Below are positions 36,941-47,091 of a DNA stretch of 64,000 bases, one piece after another (within the stretch, counting starts at the first letter, position 1; each line of letters begins with the position of its first letter). The DNA is from Pseudomonas neuropathica (GTDB lineage Bacteria > Pseudomonadota > Gammaproteobacteria > Pseudomonadales > Pseudomonadaceae): the NCBI RefSeq assembly GCF_015461835.1, contig NZ_JACOPX010000003.1, forward strand, positions 124,001 to 188,000. Reading direction: 5' to 3'. A program made the translations under genes and the position numbers. A model generated the notes under the pieces. It was given only the letters and a program-made list of their open reading frames with translations. It was not told where the DNA came from and searched no databases.

Positions 36941-37933
36941 ATGAAAATTCTGGTCACCGGCGCAAGCGGCTTCATTGGCGGACGCTTTGCGCGTTTCGCC
37001 CTGGAGCAGGGCCTGGACGTGCGGGTCAACGGTCGCCGGGCCGAGAGCGTCGAACATCTGGTGCGCCGTGGCGCCGAATTTGTCCCCGGCGACCTGACCG
37101 ATCCCGATCTGGTCCGCGAGCTGTGTTCCGAAGTTGAAGCCGTGGTGCATTGCGCGGGCGCCGTCGGGCTGTGGGGGCGCTATCAGGACTTTCATCAGGG
37201 CAACGTGCAGGTTACCGAAAACGTCGTCGAAGCCTGCCTGAAGCAGCGCGTCCGGCGCTTGGTGCATCTATCATCGCCATCGATCTATTTCGATGGCCAT
37301 GATCATTTCAACCTGACGGAAGAGCAAGTACCCAAGCGCTTTAAGCATCACTACGCCGCGACCAAATATCTGGCCGAGCAAAAGATCTTCGGCGCGCAGG
37401 AATTCGGCCTGGAAACCATTGCCCTGCGCCCGCGTTTCGTCACCGGCGCCGGTGATATGAGCATCTTCCCGCGCCTGCTTAATATGCAGCGCAAGGGCCG
37501 CCTGGCGATCATCGGCAATGGCCTGAACAAAGTCGATTTCACCAGCGTGCAGAACCTCAACGAAGCGATGCTCAGCAGTTTGCTGGCCGCCGGTTCCGCG
37601 CTGGGCAAGGCCTACAACATCAGCAATGGTGCGCCGGTACCGTTGTGGGATGTGGTCAATTACGTGATGCGCAAGATGGAAGTGCCACAGGTCACCAAAT
37701 ACCGCTCGTATGGTCTGGCCTACAGCGTCGCGGCGCTCAACGAAGGTGCATGCAAGCTCTGGCCCGGGCGTCCGGAGCCAACCCTGTCGCGGCTCGGCAT
37801 GCAGGTAATGAAAAAAAATTTCACCCTCGACATCAGCCGCGCCCGGCATTATCTGGACTACGATCCGAAAGTCAGCCTGTGGTCGGCGCTGGATGAGTTC
37901 TGCGGCTGGTGGAAAGCTCAGGACATCCGTTGA
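36941..37933 (+). CDS. NAD-dependent epimerase/3-beta-HSD-type dehydrogenase
   Basis: A 330-residue extended SDR. The cofactor motif is TGASGFIGG (residues 6-14), and the active-site pair is in YAATKYLAE (Y-x-x-x-K) with SSPSIYF before it. GDLTDPDL and the downstream PRFVTGAGD are typical of the group that contains 3-beta-hydroxysteroid dehydrogenases and sugar epimerases. The ATG at 36941 has GGAG 7 bases upstream. The substrate is unknown. By order it corresponds to PA4361. Confidence 0.87.
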   Translation: MKILVTGASGFIGGRFARFALEQGLDVRVNGRRAESVEHLVRRGAEFVPGDLTDPDLVRELCSEVEAVVHCAGAVGLWGRYQDFHQGNVQVTENVVEACLKQRVRRLVHLSSPSIYFDGHDHFNLTEEQVPKRFKHHYAATKYLAEQKIFGAQEFGLETIALRPRFVTGAGDMSIFPRLLNMQRKGRLAIIGNGLNKVDFTSVQNLNEAMLSSLLAAGSALGKAYNISNGAPVPLWDVVNYVMRKMEVPQVTKYRSYGLAYSVAALNEGACKLWPGRPEPTLSRLGMQVMKKNFTLDISRARHYLDYDPKVSLWSALDEFCGWWKAQDIR

Positions 37934-38049
37934 AACGATTCGGCCGGGCGGCAATGAACCGTGTAGCCGCTTGGGGGTCAATCCCTGCGGCTGCGGCGGT
38001 TATACTTCGCAGCATTTAGCCATCACCGCGTTTCACAAAGGTTGCCTCA

Positions 38050-38904
38050 ATGTCCATGCGTAATGATGCCCACGACGATTTCGATGATGTTCCGAGCCTG
38101 CGGGCCGACACCTTCGACGACGATGACATTCCGACCACCGCTCGCACCTCCGTGCATTCGCGCACGCCGCCCGTGGTCAAGGTCAAGGCGGCCAGCACCG
38201 GCCCGTTGTGGGCGTTGGTCGGCGCACTGTTCTTCGCCTTCGTCGGTCTGGCCTGGTGGAGTTTCCAGCAAATCTCGTTGATGGAGCAGCAACTGGTCGC
38301 AACCCAGGAAAGCTTCGCGCGCATCAGTGAAGAAGCGGCGGGGCGCTTGCAGGACATTTCCGGCAAGGTCGTGGCCAGCCAGTCCAACGTCACCAGCGAC
38401 AGCGAAGCCCTCAAGCTGCAGATCAAACAGCTCGAAGGCAAGCTCCTCGATCAGAGCAAACAGCAGCAAGGCGTCGCGGGGCAGGCCAGTGATCTGGACA
38501 AACGACTGGCACAGATGACCGCGCAGACCACTGAGCAGCAGAACGCCAATACCCAGTTGCAGGCGCAGGTCAAAGCCTTGACTGCGGAACTGGCGACGGT
38601 GAAAAGCACGCCGGCCGACACCAGCAAGGTCGACGCACAGTTGAAAGCCTTCGATGCTCAGTTCAAAAGCCTCGGTGCCGATATCGCGGCGTTGAAGAAG
38701 CAGGGCAACCCGAGCGCGGCGATTGATCGCCTCGAACAGGAAATCGTCGTCCTCAAAAGCGAGCAGGACAACCGCCCGGCAGCCCCGCAAGGCGGCGGCA
38801 ATACCGCCGAGTTCGACGCTTTCCGCGGGCAGATGACCCGCAACATCAATACGCTGCAGGCGCAAATCCAGAATCTGCAGCAGCAGATCAATTCCCGCCC
38901 GTAA
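38050..38904 (+). CDS. Membrane-anchored coiled-coil protein
   Basis: A 284-residue protein: an acidic cytoplasmic N-terminus (residues 1-45, rich in Asp), one membrane helix (about 53-71), then a long coiled coil rich in Gln, Ala and Lys (about 75-284) with many heptad-like repeats. There is no enzymatic motif. Topology rules put the coiled coil in the periplasm. It corresponds by position to PA4360. The function is unknown; it might serve as a scaffold or spacer between membrane and wall. Confidence 0.78.
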   Translation: MSMRNDAHDDFDDVPSLRADTFDDDDIPTTARTSVHSRTPPVVKVKAASTGPLWALVGALFFAFVGLAWWSFQQISLMEQQLVATQESFARISEEAAGRLQDISGKVVASQSNVTSDSEALKLQIKQLEGKLLDQSKQQQGVAGQASDLDKRLAQMTAQTTEQQNANTQLQAQVKALTAELATVKSTPADTSKVDAQLKAFDAQFKSLGADIAALKKQGNPSAAIDRLEQEIVVLKSEQDNRPAAPQGGGNTAEFDAFRGQMTRNINTLQAQIQNLQQQINSRP

Positions 38905-39034
38905 GACTTGCTCAACGGTGGTGAGGCTTGCCTCACCACTCAAGCCGCGAAACGTTCAGAAACCCTCTGAATATCCATACATCAGCCCAAGCCGTCTACG
39001 CTCTTGAAACACCAACAAGAACGAGGGATGCGCT

Positions 39035-39883
39035 ATGGGGTTTTTGCATAAAGTGGCCTGGCTCGGCGTGATGTTACTGGCCGGTTTCGGCCAGGCCAGC
39101 GCCGCCACGACCGCCAAGGATGACAGTCAGGCTGCCATCGCCTTGCTGGAAAAAGCCCTGGCCTATTACCACGACAATGGCGACAAGGCGTTCGCCGCGT
39201 TCAGCCGGCAGGGCGAGTTCGTCGACAAGGATCGCTACGTGTTCGTAGTCGACACCAAAGGCGTGATGCTCGCCAGCGGCGGGCCTTCATCAGCGTTGAT
39301 CGGTCGTGACGTCAGTGAAGTGCTCGGCCCGGATTTGCAGAAAACCTTCAAGGACGCGTTGAAAGTGCCGGAAGGCAACGGCATCCAGCAGGCCGAATAC
39401 CGTTGGCAGAACTGGTCGGACGGCAAGGTCGAGCGCAAGCATGTGTATTACCAGCGCATCGGTCAGCGGATTCTGGCGGTGGGTTACTACTTGCCGCGAG
39501 CCTCGGCCGAGCAGGCCAAGGCGTTGCTCGATAAAGCGGCGACTGATTTGGGCAAAGACGAGAAGGGCACGCTGACCGCTATCAATTCGCTCAAGGGCGG
39601 CTACTTGCAGGATGACTTGTACGTGTTCGTCGTTGATCTGAATACCCAGCGTTATGTCGCCCACGGCACCAACCTGCGCTTGATCAATACCGACTTCGGC
39701 AAGGTCAAGGACCCGGAAGGCAAACCGGTGGGCGAGCCGATTCTGGCGCTGATCGGCAAGCAGGATGAGGGTGAATATGAATACCGCTGGAAGAACCCGG
39801 TGACCGGCAAGGTTGAGGATAAACATGCCTACCTGAAGAAGGCCGGGCATTTCCTCGTTGCAGTCGGTTACTACAGCCCTTGA
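39035..39883 (+). CDS. Exported double-Cache protein without output domain
   Basis: A 282-residue protein with a cleavable signal (residues 1-23, ending ASA). Two similar Cache domains follow: residues about 30-150 (DRYVFVVDTKGVMLASGGPS, then YRWQNWSDGKVERKHVYYQR) and about 160-282 (DDLYVFVVDLNTQRYVAHGT, then YRWKNPVTGKVEDKHAYLKK). The two halves are clearly duplicated. Cache domains bind small ligands in the periplasm, but no kinase, cyclase or chemotaxis part is attached. It may be a binding protein for a separate sensor. Confidence 0.83.
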   Translation: MGFLHKVAWLGVMLLAGFGQASAATTAKDDSQAAIALLEKALAYYHDNGDKAFAAFSRQGEFVDKDRYVFVVDTKGVMLASGGPSSALIGRDVSEVLGPDLQKTFKDALKVPEGNGIQQAEYRWQNWSDGKVERKHVYYQRIGQRILAVGYYLPRASAEQAKALLDKAATDLGKDEKGTLTAINSLKGGYLQDDLYVFVVDLNTQRYVAHGTNLRLINTDFGKVKDPEGKPVGEPILALIGKQDEGEYEYRWKNPVTGKVEDKHAYLKKAGHFLVAVGYYSP

Positions 39884-39885
39884 AG

Positions 39886-39965
39886 ATCAAAAGATCGCAG
39901 CCTTCGGCAGCTCCTACAGGGTTATGCATGCCCTTGTAGGAGCTGCCGAAGGCTGCGATCTTTTG
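39886..39965. repeat. REP-type palindrome, family A
   Basis: Inverted arms AAAGATCGCAGCCTTCGGCA...CTCCTACAGG and the reverse copy. It lies between the convergent Cache gene and the drug exporter. Confidence 0.93.
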
Positions 39966-39968
39966 CGG

Positions 39969-41486
39969 TTATTTGGCGCCGTGCTCGCGCCCGCGCAGCA
40001 GGTTGTTCGGCATGGCAATCGCCGCTGCCAACCCAAGCAACGACACCGCCGCACTCACCCACAACAGGTGCCGGAACGTCACCAGCAACTCCGCACGCAA
40101 GGCGTTCTGCGCATCACCCGGCGCGGCGTTCAGACCATCGAGCAGGACGTTGCCCGAATGGCCCTCGCTCATCAGCGAACTGTTCGCCAGATGGGCGAAG
40201 CTGGAATCCTGCAGCAACGCCAGCAACAGCGCCGACATCAGCGCCACGCCCACTGCGCCGCCGAGGGAACGAAACAGGTTGGTGGTGCTGGTCGCAACGC
40301 CGATGTCGCGTTGTTCCACCGAATTCTGGGTGCCGACCAATGAGGTCGGGAACTGCATGCCGCTGGAAATACCACAGAGCAACATGAACAGACCACTGAC
40401 CAGCGTCGCCTCGGGTGGGCTGAACGCCATACCGAAGATCGCAACCGGCATCAGCATCGCACCGGTCAGAATCTGCGGTTTGTAGCGCCCGGTGATCGAC
40501 GTGCGCCGCCCAGCGAAGAATGCACCAATCGGCAACCCCATCGCTAATGGCAACAAGTGCAACGCGGCACTGTCGGCCCCGGCCCCAGTGACACTCTGAA
40601 AGCGCAGCGGCATCAGCACGATCAACGAAATCGCCTGGAAACTGGTGAAGAAAATCGTGCACCAGCACAGCAGGGCGTTGCGATTGGCGAACAGGTGCAT
40701 CGGCAGCAACGGCTCCCGCGCCCGGCGTTCGTGCCAGACAAACAGCGCCAATACCACCACCGCACACGCGAACAGAGCGAGCACTTCGCTGCTGCGCCAC
40801 GAATGACCCTGGCCAACCTGAGTGATGCCCAGCAGCAGGGCAGTGAGGCCGATGATCATCAGCAGCGTGCCGAGGTAATCGATGATCGGTTTGCGCTGCG
40901 GTATCGGCAGCCCGCGCAGATTGCGCCGCGCCACCCACCAGGCACCGAGGCCCAGCGGCAGGTTGATCAGAAATACCCAGCGCCATGACAGGTATTCGGT
41001 CATGTAACCGCCGAGTACCGGGCCGGCGACACTGGCCACCGCGTACATGCTGCTGAAGTAACCCTGATAGCGACCACGCTCACGCGGTGGCACGATGTCG
41101 CCGATGATCGCCTGACTCACCGAGATCATCCCGCCGGCGCCGATGCCCTGAAGGATCCGCGCCAGCACCAGTTGCTCCATGCTCTGCGCCATGCCGCAAA
41201 ACAGTGAGGCGAGGGTGAACAGGCCCATACCGAACAGCATCAGTTTGCGCCGCCCGTACAAGTCGCCGAGCTTGCCGTAGATCGGCACGGCCACCGTCAT
41301 CGCGACCATGTACCCGGAAATCACCCAGGCCAGCAGGCTGACGTCCTTGAACTGCGCAGAAATGGCCGGCATCGACACGGCAACGATGGTCTGGTCCAGC
41401 GCGCCGAGAAAGATCGCCATCATCAGCGCGACCAGCACGCTGCGAATGGCCAGTTTGGGCGTTTCGGGGTGATTGAGATTGGTCAC
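39969..41486 (-). CDS. MFS multidrug exporter, DHA2 (EmrB/QacA) family
   Basis: A 505-residue 14-helix major-facilitator transporter. Helix 1 has the family motif LGALDQTIVAVSMPAI (motif D1), the loop motif A is GKLGDLYGRRKL, and motif C is VAGPVLGGYMTE (G-x-x-x-G-P-x-x-G-G). These exporters use the proton gradient to remove drugs or aromatic compounds. The start is a GTG at 41486 giving MTNLNHPETPK; no ATG is suitably placed. It stands 80 bases after pobA on the same strand, so it might be co-expressed and export aromatic acids, which is only an idea. Confidence 0.85.
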   Translation of the reverse strand: MTNLNHPETPKLAIRSVLVALMMAIFLGALDQTIVAVSMPAISAQFKDVSLLAWVISGYMVAMTVAVPIYGKLGDLYGRRKLMLFGMGLFTLASLFCGMAQSMEQLVLARILQGIGAGGMISVSQAIIGDIVPPRERGRYQGYFSSMYAVASVAGPVLGGYMTEYLSWRWVFLINLPLGLGAWWVARRNLRGLPIPQRKPIIDYLGTLLMIIGLTALLLGITQVGQGHSWRSSEVLALFACAVVVLALFVWHERRAREPLLPMHLFANRNALLCWCTIFFTSFQAISLIVLMPLRFQSVTGAGADSAALHLLPLAMGLPIGAFFAGRRTSITGRYKPQILTGAMLMPVAIFGMAFSPPEATLVSGLFMLLCGISSGMQFPTSLVGTQNSVEQRDIGVATSTTNLFRSLGGAVGVALMSALLLALLQDSSFAHLANSSLMSEGHSGNVLLDGLNAAPGDAQNALRAELLVTFRHLLWVSAAVSLLGLAAAIAMPNNLLRGREHGAK

Positions 41487-41565
41487 GGGCGAGCCTGCGG
41501 GCAGTGATGAACCCGCGCGGCCATTGCGCGCGGGTGGATGCTCGCCAGTGTAAGTCGGTAGCAGG

Positions 41566-42780
<1,215 letters not shown>

Positions 42781-42936
42781 TCACGCGACAAGCGCCGGTG
42801 AATATTTTTTATGGATCGAGTGCTTGCATTTTTCCCTTGCGGGTCTGTCAATTGAAGGTGAAAACTGAGCTGATACCTGTACATTCTGCCAATCGGTGCG
42901 ATTATCGCCCACAACCCCGAGGCCTGGATTGAAGTG

Positions 42937-43821
42937 ATGAACAAGCCTGAGCTGCCTTCGATTCCAGTGTTCAAGCTCTACGGTGAAAGCCTGGACTGGC
43001 CGACCCCTGACTTGCTGCACTGTGAAACCATTTCCTCCCGCAGTCGCGAACATGAGTGGGAAATCAAACCCCACCGCCATGCTGATTTGTGCCAGTTGCT
43101 CTTCGTCTTCAAAGGTCAGGCAGAGCTTGAGATCGAAGGGCAGCGCACGCAACTCCAAACCCCGGCGATTCAAGTGCTGCCACCGTTATCGGTGCACGGT
43201 TTTCGCTTTTCCGAAGACGTCGAAGGATTCATCGTTACCCTCGCCACACCGCTGATCAATCACTTGCAGGCGCAACTGGGCGATTCGGTGCACGCACTGG
43301 CCAGTGCAGAAAACTACCCGGCAGGCACCGACGGTGATTACCTCAACAGCCTGTTTTCGGCGTTGCAGGCTGAGTACAACGGCCATCAGCCGGCGCGGGA
43401 AATGCTCATGCATTCGCTGGTCAGCGTGATCATGGTCTGGGTCAGCCGTCAGGCGATCGTGCGGCACAAAGCCAGTCAGCGGCCGCAACGTCAGCGCGAA
43501 TACCTCAATGGCTTTATTCAATTGGTCGAGGAAACTTATCGCCAGCATGTGAAGGTTGAAGACCTGGCGCATCGGCTGGGGATTTCGGTATCGCACCTCA
43601 ACGGCACTTGCCGTGAACTGGCGGGGCAACCGGCGTTGCAGATCATGCACGAGCGTCAGTTGCTGGAGGCCAAGCGCTTGCTGACCTACACCAGCATGAC
43701 GATTTACGAGATGTCGGAGTTGTTGGGGTTTTCCGATCCGACCAACTTCACGCGCCTGTTTCGGCGCCGGGTGGGGATTTCACCAAAGGCTTTCCGCGAC
43801 AGCCTCAAGGCCGAGCAGTAA
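42937..43821 (+). CDS. pobR: AraC-family activator of pobA
   Basis: A 294-residue regulator with a cupin-like effector domain (residues 20-130, with EIKPHRHADLCQLLFVFKG) and a C-terminal AraC HTH (VEDLAHRLGISVSHLNGTCR and MSELLGFSDPTNFTRLFRRR). PobR of pseudomonads of this type activates pobA with 4-hydroxybenzoate. It lies 177 bases from the divergent pobA start. The ATG at 42937 is preferred to a GTG one codon earlier. Confidence 0.92.
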   Translation: MNKPELPSIPVFKLYGESLDWPTPDLLHCETISSRSREHEWEIKPHRHADLCQLLFVFKGQAELEIEGQRTQLQTPAIQVLPPLSVHGFRFSEDVEGFIVTLATPLINHLQAQLGDSVHALASAENYPAGTDGDYLNSLFSALQAEYNGHQPAREMLMHSLVSVIMVWVSRQAIVRHKASQRPQRQREYLNGFIQLVEETYRQHVKVEDLAHRLGISVSHLNGTCRELAGQPALQIMHERQLLEAKRLLTYTSMTIYEMSELLGFSDPTNFTRLFRRRVGISPKAFRDSLKAEQ

Positions 43822-43842
43822 TCCACTGACATCACAAAACCA

Positions 43843-43930
43843 CCTGTAGGAGTGAGCCTGCTCGCGATAGCGGTGTGTCAGTCAAATAAAGTTTGACTGA
43901 CACACCGCTATCGCGAGCAGGCTCACTCCG
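43843..43930. repeat. REP-type palindrome, family B
   Basis: Arms CTGTAGGAGTGAGCCTGCTC and GAGCAGGCTCACTCC with centre GATAGCGGTGTGTCAG / CTGACACACCGCTATC. The outer end of the right arm is changed (CGAC instead of TACA). Confidence 0.92.
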
Positions 43931-43941
43931 ACCATTGAATA

Positions 43942-44118
43942 TCAGCGCAGCGCGTTCAGCGTGGCATTGTGCGGAATGCAGCGCTCGAAGTTGCAGCTCG
44001 CATACTCGCGCGGCAGCTGTCGCAGCTGTTCGACCCGCCAGGCAGCGGTGCCGTACAGTGCCAGGGTGGCGGCGCAGGTGATGAAAATCGCGACGTACCT
44101 TCTTGTTTTGATGTTCAT
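43942..44118 (-). CDS. Small single-helix membrane protein, 58 residues
   Basis: A short frame from ATG 44118 to TGA 43942 encodes 58 residues: basic start MNIKTRRY, a hydrophobic helix at about residues 8-27 (VAIFITCAATLALYGTAAW) and a tail with two Cys (ASCNFERCIPHN). GAGG lies 8-11 bases before the ATG on its strand. The pattern of positive start, helix and Cys pair argues for a real gene with a periplasmic Cys-containing tail. The family is not known to me. Confidence 0.6.
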   Translation of the reverse strand: MNIKTRRYVAIFITCAATLALYGTAAWRVEQLRQLPREYASCNFERCIPHNATLNALR

Positions 44119-44236
44119 GGCGTTGACCTCTGAACGACATACCCTGCGGTATTACTTTCAGCATAGGTCAGCGGTGGGGAGTTGCCAGCGAGTGTGCTAC
44201 GGGTTGTAACCCGGTATTCAGCACACCCATAGCCCC

Positions 44237-44328
44237 CTGTAGGAGTGAGCCTGCTCGCGATAGCGGAGTGTCAGGCAACATCTATCCGACTGACACACCG
44301 CTATCGCGAGCAGGCTCACTCCTACAGG
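44237..44328. repeat. REP-type palindrome, family B
   Basis: Inverted arms CCTGTAGGAGTGAGCCTGCT...CGCGATAGCG and the reverse copy, with a 40-base centre. It lies beyond the end of the LysR gene at 44337, about 390 bases from the copy at 43843. Confidence 0.93.
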
Positions 44329-44336
44329 GGATCGGT

Positions 44337-45242
44337 TTACAGATCAACGTCCCATTGCGGATGCTCAGGAAAGCGCTCTACCAGAAAATCCAGCATGCTG
44401 CGCAGCGCCACCGGCATGTGTTTGCGCGAGGCATAGACGGCGTAGATGCTCATCTTTCGAGGCTCGGCATGGGGCAGCAGGCGGACCAGTTCGCCGCTGT
44501 GAATATGCACCCCGGCCTGATAGGTCGGCAGCATCGCCACCCCCGCGCCAGCCAGTGTCGCGCGCAATAACGTGCTGGCCTCGTTGGCGCTGATATTGCC
44601 CTGCACCGGCACTGAAACCGGTTCGCCATCCTCCTCGAAATGCCACAGGCTTTTGCCGAAATACGAGTGCGTCAGGCAATTGTGTCTGCTCAGATCTTCG
44701 ACCCGTAATGGCGCCGGCTGTTCTCGCAGATAGGCCGGGGCGGCGCAGACAACCGAACGACAAACGGTCAGGCGTCGGGCAATCAGATTGGGGTCAAGAT
44801 CATTACTGGTGCGAATCGCCAGATCGATGCGTTCATCCACCAGATTCACCGTGCGATCGAGCATTTGCAGATCGATGCTAACCCCCGGATAGCGCTTGAC
44901 GTAGGCGGCCATCGCATCCGCCAATTGCGCCTGGCCAAACGAAGTGCTGACGCTGATCCGCAGCAGCCCGCGCGGGGTGTCGTGGGGTTCGCTGACGGCG
45001 GCTTGCATGTCGGTCGACAGTTCAAGCATTTGCCGGCAGCGCGGCAGGATTTCGCTGCCGGCGGCGGTCAGGCTCAACTTGCGCGTGGTGCGGTGCATCA
45101 GGCGTGCGCCGACCCAGTCCTCCAGCTCTGCCAGATAACGTGAAACTACCGGCCGCGAAAGGTCCAGATGATCGGCCGCTGCCGACTGGCTGCCCAGGTC
45201 CACCACCGTGACAAACACCCGCATTGCTTGGAGACGATCCAT
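44337..45242 (-). CDS. LysR-family regulator
   Basis: A 301-residue LysR regulator of the CrgA/AaeR-like group. The HTH is at residues 15-40 (VDLGSQSAAADHLDLSRPVV, SRYLAELEDWVG) and the effector-binding domain at about 90-300 with RGLLRISVSTSFGQ. It is divergent from the metallo-hydrolase-like gene at 45357, with 114 bases between the starts. By the LysR rule it probably controls that gene and the reductase after it. Confidence 0.88.
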   Translation of the reverse strand: MDRLQAMRVFVTVVDLGSQSAAADHLDLSRPVVSRYLAELEDWVGARLMHRTTRKLSLTAAGSEILPRCRQMLELSTDMQAAVSEPHDTPRGLLRISVSTSFGQAQLADAMAAYVKRYPGVSIDLQMLDRTVNLVDERIDLAIRTSNDLDPNLIARRLTVCRSVVCAAPAYLREQPAPLRVEDLSRHNCLTHSYFGKSLWHFEEDGEPVSVPVQGNISANEASTLLRATLAGAGVAMLPTYQAGVHIHSGELVRLLPHAEPRKMSIYAVYASRKHMPVALRSMLDFLVERFPEHPQWDVDL

Positions 45243-45356
45243 GATTTGCCCGCTTTCAGAAACAAACTATGTTCAAGCATCGCATTTTTTGTACTGAGTC
45301 AGGCAACTAAGCTCTGTTCCATCGCCAAACACGGCATTCGGACACCGGAGTAACAG

Positions 45357-46235
45357 ATGATCGGTTTCACCACACTCAAACGCGTTCTGCTCGCCACTGC
45401 TTCCCTGGGTTTCGCCGCGCATGCAGCGGCTGCCAATCTGACCCTGGATGTCTATAACCCAGGGACAAACGCGATTTTCCCGGTGACCTCGGTGCTGGTC
45501 AGCGGTGAGAAAGACGCGATCCTCGTTGATGCGCAATTCGGCAAATCCCAGGCCGAGAAAGTCGTGGAAAAGATCCGCGCCAGCGGCAAGCATCTGACCA
45601 CCATCTACATCAGCCATGGCGACCCGGATTACTACTTTGGCCTTGATACCCTGACCAAGGCATTCCCGGAGGCCAAGGTACTGGCCTCGCAACCGACGGT
45701 TGATCACATCAACAAAACCGTCGCCGGCAAACTGGCCTTCTGGGGCCCGAAAATGGGCGCCGACGTGCCGGCGAAAACCATCGTGCCGGGCGTGCTCAAG
45801 GGTGACACCCTGATGCTCGAAGGGCAGAAATTGCAGGTCATCGGCCTCGACGGCAAACAACCGGATCGCAGTTTTGTGTGGATCCCGTCGCTCAAAGCCG
45901 TGGTCGGTGGTGTGGTTGTCGCCGAAAATATCCACGTATGGATGGCCGATACCCAGAGCGCGCAATCCCACGCCGACTGGCTGGAAACGTTGCACTCGAT
46001 CGAAACCCTCAAACCGAACACCGTGGTGCCGGGTCACTACCTGGGTGACAGCCGCCGCTCGCTGGCCAGCGTGAAATTCACCGCCGACTACATTAAGGCG
46101 TTCGACGCGGAAACCGCCAAGGCCAAAGATTCCGCCACACTGATCGCCGCGATGAAAAAGCGTTACCCGACACTCGGCGAAGAAAGTTCGCTGGAGCTGA
46201 GCGCGAAAGTCGCCAAGGGCGAAATGCAGTGGTAA
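45357..46235 (+). CDS. Exported MBL-fold protein with altered metal motif
   Basis: A 292-residue protein with a signal peptide (residues 1-25, ending AHAAAA). The metallo-beta-lactamase fold is clear, but the metal motif H-x-H-x-D-H reads H87-G-D-P-D-Y92 (YISHGDPDYYFGL), so the second His is Asp and the last His is Tyr. A further ligand His is kept in VVPGHYLGD. This variant occurs in a group of uncharacterised MBL proteins. It may bind a single metal or be non-hydrolytic. It is followed by a reductase gene after 45 bases, and is divergent from a LysR regulator. Confidence 0.85.
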   Translation: MIGFTTLKRVLLATASLGFAAHAAAANLTLDVYNPGTNAIFPVTSVLVSGEKDAILVDAQFGKSQAEKVVEKIRASGKHLTTIYISHGDPDYYFGLDTLTKAFPEAKVLASQPTVDHINKTVAGKLAFWGPKMGADVPAKTIVPGVLKGDTLMLEGQKLQVIGLDGKQPDRSFVWIPSLKAVVGGVVVAENIHVWMADTQSAQSHADWLETLHSIETLKPNTVVPGHYLGDSRRSLASVKFTADYIKAFDAETAKAKDSATLIAAMKKRYPTLGEESSLELSAKVAKGEMQW

Positions 46236-46280
46236 GCCGATTCTGAAAACGCAGCACTCTCAAGCCAACTGGAGAATGTC

Positions 46281-46895
46281 ATGAGCAAGATCGCAATCAT
46301 TGGTGCCACCGGCCGTGCCGGTAGCCAACTTCTGGAAGAAGCCCTGCGTCGCGGCCATAGCGTTACCGCTATTGCCCGCGATACCTCGAAGATCGGCGCG
46401 CGTGCCGGTGTGGTCAGCAAGAATGTCGATGTGCTGGATTCGGCCGCGTTGCAGGATGCCGTGGCCGGTCATGATGTGGTGATCACCGCTGCGCATTTTG
46501 CCACTGTTCCCGCGAGCGCTATTGTCGGGCCAATTAAGCAGGCAGGCGTTCAGCGTTTGCTGGTAGTGGGCGGTGCCGGTTCGTTGTTGCTGCCGGACGA
46601 CACGCGAGTGATCGACAGTGCGGGGTTTCCGGCCGAGTACAAAACTGAAGCCAGTGCGGGTGCGGCGTTTCTTGACGCGTTGCGTCAGGAGCAGGACCTG
46701 GACTGGACCTTTCTGTCGCCTTCGGCGGAGTTTGTCGAAGGTGAGCGTACGGGTAGTTTCCGTGTCGGCCAGGATCACTTGCTGGTGAGCGCTGATGGGC
46801 GTAGCTGGATCACCTTTGCCGATTACGCGATTGCGCTGATCGACGAGGTGGAAACGCCGAAGCATTCGCGTCAGCGGTTTACTGTCGGGTACTGA
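46281..46895 (+). CDS. NAD(P)H-binding reductase (COG2910 type)
   Basis: A 204-residue atypical SDR. The cofactor motif is IGATGRAGSQ (residues 7-16), with the following VTAIARD for NADP recognition, and GSLLLPDD and LDWTFLSPSAEF are typical of the YwnB/COG2910 group of NAD(P)-dependent reductases. The substrate is unknown. CTGGAGAATGTC precedes the ATG. It probably forms an operon with the MBL-fold gene. Confidence 0.87.
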   Translation: MSKIAIIGATGRAGSQLLEEALRRGHSVTAIARDTSKIGARAGVVSKNVDVLDSAALQDAVAGHDVVITAAHFATVPASAIVGPIKQAGVQRLLVVGGAGSLLLPDDTRVIDSAGFPAEYKTEASAGAAFLDALRQEQDLDWTFLSPSAEFVEGERTGSFRVGQDHLLVSADGRSWITFADYAIALIDEVETPKHSRQRFTVGY

Positions 46896-46905
46896 GTGAA
46901 TCCTT

Positions 46906-47085
46906 GCCCCTCACCCCAGCCCTCTCCCGAGGGAGAGGGAGCCGACCGAGGTGTCTGGCGTTGTACATCGACCTGAGTGATCGAGTCGATTATGGATTCG
47001 GTACAGCACCTTCAGGTCGGTGTAGCTCGACAAAACAACCCGGTCAGTCCCCTCTCCCTCTGGGAGAGGGTTAGGGTGAGGGGAA
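46906..47085. repeat. Long intergenic repeat with inverted ends, family E, copy 1
   Basis: Begins CCCCTCACCCCAGCCCTCTC and ends GAGAGGGTTAGGGTGAGGGG, so the ends are inverted copies, each with its own small hairpin. The inner part has TCAGGTCGGTG and CGGTCAGTCCCCTCTCCC, both shared with the second copy at 61649-61811, which is in the other orientation. Confidence 0.9.
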
Positions 47086-47091
47086 ATAGCC

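Noticed and set aside
43832..44164. A 110-codon minus-strand frame over the small membrane protein
   Set aside because: It includes a REP arm in its coding part and is Arg/His-rich without a domain. The 58-residue frame in another phase is far more protein-like.
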